Shown here piece by piece: positions 6,819 to 10,615 of a DNA stretch of 10,615 bases. A model generated the notes under the pieces. The model was not told the DNA's origin, ran no database searches, and saw only the letters and a list, made by a program, of their open reading frames with translations. Origin of the DNA: an uncultured Lachnospiraceae bacterium (lineage in GTDB: Bacteria > Bacillota > Clostridia > Lachnospirales > Lachnospiraceae); the NCBI GenBank assembly GCA_910584585.1, contig CAJUBP010000072.1, positions 1 through 10,615 of the forward strand. The letters run 5' to 3'. Within the stretch, counting starts at the first letter, position 1. Each line of letters opens with the position of its first letter. Position numbers and translations under genes: made by a program.

Positions 6819-6971
6819 GTGGGGGAAAAGAAGGTCTGTCCGCTGTGCGGCAGGAGGCTCCTGGACGTGAGGCGGGACCGGGCATATGAGGTTGCTTTTG
6901 AACTGCGGTGTCCGCACTGCGGGAAGATTGTGAGGATTGTGCTGCCAGCCCGTGCAGGATTGAGGAACTGA
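6819..6971 (+). CDS. Com-like zinc-ribbon protein (second copy, GTG start)
   Basis: I place the start at GTG 6819, 4 nt after AAGGAGG (6808-6814), giving 50 aa that begin (V/M)GEKKVCPLCGRRLLDVRR. The frame is open further upstream from TTG 6747, but that extension (MPCRCPCSGRKGGG) looks non-coding. Two CxxC pairs (CPLC, CPHC) form a zinc ribbon with the same layout as the protein at 6498-6659: CPxCG(K/R)R near the start, CPxC then a hydrophobic strand near the end. The two therefore look like diverged copies. The first copy carries a lysine-rich tail; this one ends in LPARAGLRN. It probably binds nucleic acid as a small regulator, with unknown target. Confidence 0.72.
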   Translation: MGEKKVCPLCGRRLLDVRRDRAYEVAFELRCPHCGKIVRIVLPARAGLRN

Positions 6972-7007
6972 ATGTATTTTTACGACCGAGCGAGTGGGAC
7001 CGCATAG
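6972..7007 (+). CDS. Possible 11-aa peptide directly after the zinc-ribbon stop
   Basis: The zinc-ribbon stop TGA (6969-6971) is followed immediately by ATG 6972, which opens MYFYDRASGTA and stops at TAG 7005-7007. The ribosome binding site (GAGGAA at 6962-6967) is weak. It lies just before a strong terminator at 7024-7070, so it could be a leader-type peptide or chance. Confidence 0.2.
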   Translation: MYFYDRASGTA

Positions 7008-7023
7008 TGTCGAGTCACCGAAT

Positions 7024-7070
7024 GGCCGGAGTAAAGCTAGGAATTAAGTAGCTTACTCCGGCCTTTTTTT
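7024..7070 (+). terminator. Strong Rho-independent terminator before the sigma-like gene
   Basis: GGCCGGAGTAAAGCTA (7024-7039) pairs with TAGCTTACTCCGGCC (7049-7063) through 15 bp with one bulged A and a 9-nt loop, followed by seven T (7064-7070). It is the strongest terminator in the window and isolates the zinc-ribbon unit from the sigma-like gene. Confidence 0.9.
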
Positions 7071-7113
7071 GGTTTTACGGAATTGTCCCGCATAGAGCTT
7101 CCGGCGTTTCTGG

Positions 7114-7131
7114 CTTTACGAAGGCGTAAAG
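7114..7131 (+). promoter_or_regulatory. Inverted repeat upstream of the sigma-like gene
   Basis: CTTTACG (7114-7120) and CGTAAAG (7125-7131) are perfect 7-bp arms around a 4-nt spacer, ending at the edge of the ribosome binding site AAAGGA (7132-7137). It could be an operator or an RNA hairpin limiting translation. Confidence 0.5.
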
Positions 7132-7144
7132 AAAGGAACGCTTT

Positions 7145-7600
7145 ATGTCTGGAAAGAGGATTATTACCATCAGGTCCGGGAACGAGGAAGTGAGGATGGA
7201 GGTCACGGAGGAAGAGTACCAGAGGTATTTCCGTCCGTGGTGGAGGCAGAAGAAGAGGGAGCAGAGGAACCGGGAGGCGATGGAGGAAAAGGGGTATACG
7301 GAGGAGTCTTATGAGGCGTGGAGGGACGCTGCGGCGGAGGATATGGGGGTTGCGGATACGGGGCAGCCGGATATGGATGAGCTTCTGGAGAAGGAGTTGC
7401 TGCTGGGGGTATTGGAGGAAGCGCTGGATTCCCTGATGCCGGAAGAGCGGGAGCTGGCCTTGAAGGTGTTCGGGGAGCAGGTGCCGGTGAGCGAGTTTGC
7501 GAAGGAGCGGGGGGAGCCCAGGACAACGGTGTCTTCCCGGAAGGTGTCGGTGCTGGGGAAGCTGCGGGCGTATTTCCGGGGGAAGGGGCTGGATGTGTAG
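7145..7600 (+). CDS. Sigma-70 region 4-like regulator (phage/ICE type)
   Basis: ATG 7145 is 7 nt after AAAGGA (7132-7137). The 151-aa product has a charged N-terminal half (VRMEVTEEEYQRYFRPWWRQ, then KKREQRNREAMEEKGY). An acidic linker follows, then a C-terminal region 4-like domain at residues ~85-145: LLLGVLEEALDSLMPEERELA followed by a helix-turn-helix (VPVSEFAKERGEPRTTVSSR). Region 4 contacts -35 promoter DNA; no region 2, which binds the -10 element, is recognisable. It may therefore act as a partial sigma or ArpU-like activator, switching on element operons. It sits between the terminator/inverted repeat at 7024-7131 and the hairpin at 7610-7647, immediately before the replication operon. 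The low number of catalytic-type motifs gives no other function to propose. Confidence 0.78.
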   Translation: MSGKRIITIRSGNEEVRMEVTEEEYQRYFRPWWRQKKREQRNREAMEEKGYTEESYEAWRDAAAEDMGVADTGQPDMDELLEKELLLGVLEEALDSLMPEERELALKVFGEQVPVSEFAKERGEPRTTVSSRKVSVLGKLRAYFRGKGLDV

Positions 7601-7609
7601 AGGGGGCGG

Positions 7610-7647
7610 TTCGACAAAAGGGGCGTTGGTTTGTCGAATGGTTTTTT
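7610..7647 (+). terminator. Terminator-like hairpin after the sigma-like gene
   Basis: TTCGACAAA (7610-7618) and TTTGTCGAA (7630-7638) form a perfect 9-bp stem with an 11-nt loop; a T run (7642-7647) follows after three bases. It starts 9 nt after the stop codon and probably ends the sigma-gene transcript. Confidence 0.65.
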
Positions 7648-7738
7648 AAAAAGTTTTGAAAATCGTTCGTCACATTTGAAAAAAGTGTCATTACGAGAAG
7701 TAGAGGGGTAAGTTTTACTGCCTTTCAAATTATGGAGG
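7648..7738 (+). promoter_or_regulatory. Short AT-rich gap, likely promoter region of the replication operon
   Basis: This ~90-nt gap between the hairpin and the next ribosome binding site is AT-rich inside a GC-rich module. It contains the imperfect inverted element CACATTT...AAAGTGT near 7671-7688. No convincing sigma-A -35/-10 pair is present; TTGAAA at 7656-7661 has no partner. It is the only place for a promoter of the operon that starts at 7755, and may be the target of the sigma-like protein (inference). Confidence 0.4.
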
Positions 7739-7754
7739 AAGGAGGCCGGGATTT

Positions 7755-7913
7755 ATGGAAAATTCGCAGGAGTTGATTGGGGTTCTGCAGGCGATCAGCA
7801 TTGTGGCTAAGAGCCTGGCGGTGAAGCTGATGAAGATTGACCGGGAGATTCGTGCGTATGAGTCCGCCAGGGAAGGGACCTGGGGCAGAAGGAAAATGAA
7901 GAAAGGGAAGTGA
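7755..7913 (+). CDS. Small 52-aa phage protein of unknown function
   Basis: AAGGAGG (7739-7745) lies 9 nt before ATG 7755; the stop is TGA 7911-7913. The 52 residues open with an amphipathic or hydrophobic helix (MENSQELIGVLQAISIVAKS LAVKL) and end in a basic tail (RRKMKKGK). There is no cysteine motif or known domain. It is the first gene of the operon and is separated from the next ATG by only 4 nt. Its helical N-terminus recalls that of the protein at 8637, but that is too weak to claim relatedness. Confidence 0.7.
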   Translation: MENSQELIGVLQAISIVAKSLAVKLMKIDREIRAYESAREGTWGRRKMKKGK

Positions 7914-7917
7914 CGGT

Positions 7918-8292
7918 ATGGCTGAAAGGAAAAAGGTGTTTATCTGCAGCCCTTTCCGTGGGGACATGGAGGGTACTGCAAGGAAGGCGGCCGGGTACTG
8001 CCGGGCGGCCTGTGAGAGAGGGTTCCTGCCGGTTGCGCCGCATCTTCTGTTCCCGCAGTTTCTGAATGAGGGGATTGAGGCGGAGCGGCAGGCGGGGCTT
8101 GCCATGGGGCTGGAGCTGCTCCTGTGCTGTGATGAGGTGTGGGTGTTCGGGGAGGCCACGGAAGGGATGGCTTCGGAGATCGCTTTTGCCGCAGAGCATG
8201 GGGTTGAGGTGAGGTTCATGGAGCCGGAAGATATGGAAGGAGGGAGCGGGCATGGAGATGGTGCTGGTTTTGACGCATTTGACGGGGAGTGA
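7918..8292 (+). CDS. Nucleoside 2-deoxyribosyltransferase-like protein (DUF4406-type)
   Basis: The 124-aa product starts at ATG 7918, 4 nt after the previous stop. It matches the small Rossmann-like nucleoside deoxyribosyltransferase/DUF4406 pattern: VFICSPFRGD at residues 7-16, YCRAACERGFLPVAPHLLFP at 27-46, ER at 56-57, and the strand CDEVWVFGE (71-79) followed by TEGMASEI (81-88) with E87 in the position of the conserved glutamate. Such proteins exchange or hydrolyse N-glycosidic bonds of nucleosides or nucleotides in the cytoplasm; the substrate here is unknown. The last ~20 residues are G/D-rich and overlap the next gene by 41 nt, so the tail is probably not part of the fold. Phages may use such enzymes in nucleotide salvage or against nucleotide-based defences; that is inference. 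Confidence 0.78.
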   Translation: MAERKKVFICSPFRGDMEGTARKAAGYCRAACERGFLPVAPHLLFPQFLNEGIEAERQAGLAMGLELLLCCDEVWVFGEATEGMASEIAFAAEHGVEVRFMEPEDMEGGSGHGDGAGFDAFDGE

Positions 8293-8635
8293 GGAGCTGG
8301 ACCGGCAGAGGGCGGAGGAATACTGCCGGTATGCGGCCCATAAGGGGAAGATCCCGGTGAGCCCGTTCCTTTGTTTCCACGGGATTTTCAAGGATGAGCT
8401 TGGGAGCGCTGTGGAGGGGATTCTGGTCTCCAGGCTGATGGAGAAGGCGGACGGGATCTGGGTGTTCGGCTTTGAGCGGGGCGAGCGGCGCAGGCTGATG
8501 GAGGCGGAGGTACGGAAGAGGTACGGGGAGAAGGCGCAGTATTTCAGCCGCCCGGAGATTGGGAAGGAGATGCTGGTGTGTGCCATGTACTCCGAGGAAC
8601 TGATGGAACGTTTGGAAGATATGGAGGGATTGTAA
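8252..8635 (+). CDS. Second deoxyribosyltransferase-like protein, diverged paralogue
   Basis: AAGGAGG (8237-8243) lies 8 nt before ATG 8252, inside the end of the previous gene. The 127-aa product follows the same plan as its neighbour: EEYCRYAAHKGKIPVSPFL (residues 22-40) aligns with the neighbour's YCR...LPVAPHL segment, and MEKADGIWVFGFERG (63-77) aligns with its CDEVWVFGE strand, followed by RRLMEAEVRKRYG. The N-terminal substrate motif (ICSPFRG in the first copy) is replaced by VLTHLTGS, so catalysis may be lost or altered. The pair could form a heteromer, or this copy could be regulatory; both are inference. The next gene starts 1 nt after its stop. Confidence 0.65.
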   Translation: MEMVLVLTHLTGSEELDRQRAEEYCRYAAHKGKIPVSPFLCFHGIFKDELGSAVEGILVSRLMEKADGIWVFGFERGERRRLMEAEVRKRYGEKAQYFSRPEIGKEMLVCAMYSEELMERLEDMEGL

Positions 8636-8636
8636 G

Positions 8637-9089
8637 ATGGGAAGTGAATTGTTGAGGATCGCGGACGGGTTTTCCATGGTGGCGGACGGGCTTAGGGGGC
8701 TTGCCGGTATGGAGTGGAACGGTGCCGTGGGTACGGCGGAGAAGGATACGGCTGTGACGGCGGATGGCGTTGCCGTGGATGGAGCAGGGAAAGCGGAAGC
8801 GGCCGGGGAAGCCGTGGAGATTGTGGAGACTGGTGCTGCGGAGGCCGGGGATTCCGGTTCCGGGAAGGGGCAGAAGGCCGGGGAAGCGGATAAGAAGGTG
8901 GATAAGAAGGCGGCGGATTCTAGGAAGGCTGTGGCGATTGAGGACGTGCGGGCGGTGATGGCGCAGAAGACCCAGGAGGGGAAGTCGCAGGGGATTAAGG
9001 AGCTGCTGCAGAAGTACGGGGCGGTGAAGCTGTCCGGGATGGACCCGGCGCATTATCCGGCGCTTTTGAAGGAAGCGAAGGTGCTTTGA
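8637..9089 (+). CDS. Phage protein of the type often labelled 'rRNA biogenesis protein rrp5'
   Basis: ATG 8637 is 8 nt after GGAGGG (8623-8628) and 1 nt after the previous stop. The 150-aa product has three parts: a short helical N-terminus (LLRIADGFSMVADGLRGLAG), a low-complexity A/G/E/K-rich linker (~31-98) that includes the repeat-like KKVDKKAAD, and a compact C-terminal domain (~99-150: AIEDVRAVMAQKTQEGKSQG, then IKELLQKYGAVKLSGMDP and the ending LLKEAKVL). The C-terminal domain is common in Firmicutes phage replication modules, where databases often carry the name 'rrp5'; I consider that name misleading, since nothing here resembles the multi-S1-domain Rrp5. Position directly before a DUF2800 nuclease suggests a role in phage DNA metabolism. 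Confidence 0.72.
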   Translation: MGSELLRIADGFSMVADGLRGLAGMEWNGAVGTAEKDTAVTADGVAVDGAGKAEAAGEAVEIVETGAAEAGDSGSGKGQKAGEADKKVDKKAADSRKAVAIEDVRAVMAQKTQEGKSQGIKELLQKYGAVKLSGMDPAHYPALLKEAKVL

Positions 9090-9090
9090 T

Positions 9091-10227
9091 ATGGGGAGAC
9101 ATGCGTTGTTGTCGGCGTCTTCTTCCAGGCGGTGGCTGAACTGTACGCCGTCCGCAAGGCTGGAAGAGCAGTTTGCCGAGGAAACGGGGAACAGTGTGTA
9201 TGCGGAGGAAGGGACTGCCGCCCATGCCCTTGCGGAGCATAAGCTGAAACGGTGTCTGAAAAGGCGTTCTAAGCGTCCGGTGTCGGATTACCAGTGTGAC
9301 GAGATGGAGGAATGCACGGACGGGTATGTGGCTTATGCCATGGAGCAGGTGGAGCTTGCCAGGCAGGAGTGTAAGGACCCGGTGGTGCTGATTGAACAGC
9401 GGCTGGATTATTCGGCTTATGTGCCGGAGGGGTTCGGCACGGGGGATCTGCTGATCGTGGCGGACCGGGTGCTGACGGTGGTTGATTTGAAGTACGGGAA
9501 GGGCGTTGCGGTGGATGCGGAGTGGAACCCGCAGATGATGCTGTACGGGCTGGGCGCTCTGGAACTGTTCGGGGCGATCTATGATATTGAGACGGTGCGT
9601 ATGGCTATTTATCAGCCGCGGCTGGAATCGGTGAGTACCTGGGAGATTTCCGTATCTGACCTGATGGAGTGGGTGGATAAAGAATTGAAGCCCAGGGCGG
9701 CTCTTGCCATTGCGGGCGAAGGGGAGTTTAAGAGCGGTTCCTGGTGCCGGTTCTGTAAGGCGAAGAATACCTGCAGGGCCAGGGCGGAGGAATTTTTGAG
9801 GCTGGCGCAGATGGAGTTTAAGGCCCCGGCGCTTCTGACGGATGACGAGGTGGCGGAGGTCTTGAAGGTGGCGGACGAGCTGGCCAGGTGGTCTGCGGAT
9901 GTGTATGCCTATGCCCAGGACGAGGCTGTGTCCAAGGGGAAGAAGTGGGCCGGGTTCAAGCTGGTGGAGGGCCGGAGCTGCCGGAAGTATACGGACGAGG
10001 AAGAGGCGGCGGAGGCGGCTGTGGCTGCCGGGTATGCGGATATTTATAAGAGGTCGCTGATCGGGATTACGGAGATGGAGAAGCTGATGGGTAAGAAGAG
10101 GTTTGCGGAGGTCCTGGGGAAGCTGGTGTATAAGCCCCAGGGGAAGATTACGCTGGTGCCGGAGTCGGATAAGAGGCAGGAAGTGTTGGCGGCGACGGCG
10201 GAGGCGGATTTTAAGGAGGAAGAATGA
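9091..10227 (+). CDS. DUF2800 protein: Cas4/RecB-like PD-(D/E)XK nuclease with probable Fe-S cluster
   Basis: ATG 9091 follows the previous stop by 1 nt, with only a weak ribosome binding site (GAAGG around 9078-9082), suggesting coupled translation. The 378-aa product has the layout of Cas4/RecB-family nucleases: EEGTAAHALAEH (residues 39-50, with E40 and H45), GTGDLLIV (D119), VDLKYGKG (D132, K134) and NPQMMLYG (Q148). A cysteine at C18 plus a CRFCKAKNTC group (C219, C222, C228) matches the split C...CxxCx5C set that binds a 4Fe-4S cluster in Cas4 and AddB. The ~130 residues after the last cysteine are family-specific. DUF2800 proteins regularly precede DUF2815 and a phage DNA polymerase, so a role in phage recombination or replication is likely. 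The substrate and polarity are not known from sequence. Confidence 0.88.
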   Translation: MGRHALLSASSSRRWLNCTPSARLEEQFAEETGNSVYAEEGTAAHALAEHKLKRCLKRRSKRPVSDYQCDEMEECTDGYVAYAMEQVELARQECKDPVVLIEQRLDYSAYVPEGFGTGDLLIVADRVLTVVDLKYGKGVAVDAEWNPQMMLYGLGALELFGAIYDIETVRMAIYQPRLESVSTWEISVSDLMEWVDKELKPRAALAIAGEGEFKSGSWCRFCKAKNTCRARAEEFLRLAQMEFKAPALLTDDEVAEVLKVADELARWSADVYAYAQDEAVSKGKKWAGFKLVEGRSCRKYTDEEEAAEAAVAAGYADIYKRSLIGITEMEKLMGKKRFAEVLGKLVYKPQGKITLVPESDKRQEVLAATAEADFKEEE

Positions 10228-10228
10228 G

Positions 10229-10615
10229 ATGGGCAATGAGAATGTGAATTTGACAAAAGTGATCGTACCTTGCAGGTTTTCTTATCTGCACTGCTGGGAG
10301 CCCAATGCGGTGAATGACGGGGACCCGAAGTATTCGGTGTCGGCTATCATTCCGAAGTCGGACACGGAGACGATCGGGAAGATTCAGAGGGCCATTGAGC
10401 AGGCGAAGAAGGATTCGGTTTCCAAGTGGGGCGGGAAGGTTCCGGCGAATTTGAAGCTGCCGCTGCGGGACGGGGATATTGACCGGCCGGAGGATGAGGC
10501 TTATGCGGACAGTTATTTCTTTAATGCGAATAGTAAGCAGGCGCCGCAGGTGGTGGACAGGAACGTGCAGCCGATCCTGGACCAGTCGGAGGTGTATTCC
10601 GGGTGCTATGGGCGG
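10229..10615 (+). CDS. DUF2815 ssDNA-binding-like protein, N-terminal part (3' end outside window)
   Basis: AAGGAGG (10213-10219) lies 9 nt before ATG 10229, one nucleotide after the DUF2800 stop; an ATG at 10224 is in another frame and not used. The 129 visible residues include VIVPCRFSYLHCWEP, KYSVSAIIPKSD, LPLRDGD and YFFNANSKQAPQVVDRNVQP, the pattern of DUF2815. That family is regarded as related to T7 gp2.5-type single-stranded DNA-binding proteins with an OB fold. It would bind ssDNA during phage replication alongside the neighbouring nuclease. The frame is open to the edge, and the remaining C-terminal part, usually acidic in such proteins, lies outside. Confidence 0.88.
   Translation, partial: MGNENVNLTKVIVPCRFSYLHCWEPNAVNDGDPKYSVSAIIPKSDTETIGKIQRAIEQAKKDSVSKWGGKVPANLKLPLRDGDIDRPEDEAYADSYFFNANSKQAPQVVDRNVQPILDQSEVYSGCYGR

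Noticed and set aside
6604..6870. 88-aa + strand frame through the terminator
   Set aside because: It crosses a strong terminator and both zinc-ribbon genes with an arginine- and alanine-rich, motif-free translation.
6758..6889. 43-aa + strand frame beginning MENYGMDAVPLSLQ
   Set aside because: The first 20 residues look plausible, but there is no ribosome binding site and most of it overlaps the better-supported zinc-ribbon gene in another frame.
6306..6917. 203-aa minus-strand frame across the zinc-ribbon region
   Set aside because: It runs antisense to two zinc-ribbon genes and a terminator, has no domain pattern, and its translation is low-complexity P/S/L-rich.
7203..8586. Several long minus-strand frames (7203-7691, 7725-8219, 7807-8586)
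   Set aside because: Proline/serine-rich translations without motifs, opposite well-supported + strand genes; an effect of strand base skew.
8995..10236. 413-aa open frame on the minus strand opposite DUF2800
   Set aside because: It is rich in H, R, L and P, as expected from the complement of purine- and GC-rich coding DNA, and lies opposite a gene with clear family motifs.
1..10615. CRISPR arrays, tRNA or rRNA genes, insertion-sequence ends
   Set aside because: No regularly spaced repeats, cloverleaf-like segments, rRNA motifs, transposase or integrase genes were seen.

Overview
The window looks like part of an integrated phage-type element in a low- to mid-GC Gram-positive bacterium, most likely a Clostridia/Lachnospiraceae host. 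The supporting evidence is consensus AGGAGG ribosome binding sites before most genes, a consensus sigma-A promoter, U-tailed hairpin terminators, tightly packed genes all on the + strand, and a run of small early phage genes ending in the DUF2800-DUF2815 pair. The organism assignment is inference; no rRNA or tRNA gene is present to confirm it.

Layout. (1) 1-852, GC-rich: the C-terminal part of a ParB-like DNA-binding protein, then a small overlapping gene whose reading frame appears broken by one base near 762-770. (2) 853-4163, strongly AT-rich: one isolated gene of about 997 codons (1041-4034) encoding an N-terminal HD-type phosphohydrolase domain joined to a GHKL/Hsp90-type ATPase domain and a long uncharacterised C-terminal region. 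It is closed by its own terminator, and its base composition is unlike everything around it. This is the best candidate for an undescribed defence or other conflict gene. (3) 4192-6176: a self-contained TetR-type repressor plus MFS exporter cassette with a sigma-A promoter; a perfect 31-bp palindrome covers part of the -10 box and the likely transcription start. (4) 6177-7144: a control-rich stretch of very small genes (possible 47-aa gene, a six-codon leader, two Com-like zinc-ribbon proteins) separated by hairpins and terminators. (5) 7145-7600: a small sigma-70 region-4-like protein with a hairpin on each side. (6) 7755-10615: a compact early/replication operon with a 52-aa protein, two related nucleoside-deoxyribosyltransferase-like proteins, a protein of the type often labelled 'rrp5', a Cas4/RecB-like Fe-S nuclease (DUF2800), and the start of a DUF2815 ssDNA-binding-like protein that runs off the window.

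How the parts fit. ParB, the zinc ribbons, the sigma-like protein and the replication operon read as element backbone. The HD-ATPase gene and the TetR-MFS pair sit between the ParB end and the zinc-ribbon genes, each with separate signals and base composition, so I infer that they are cargo inserted into the backbone. The sigma-like protein may switch on the operon that follows it, because I see no good sigma-A promoter in the gap after it; this is an inference.
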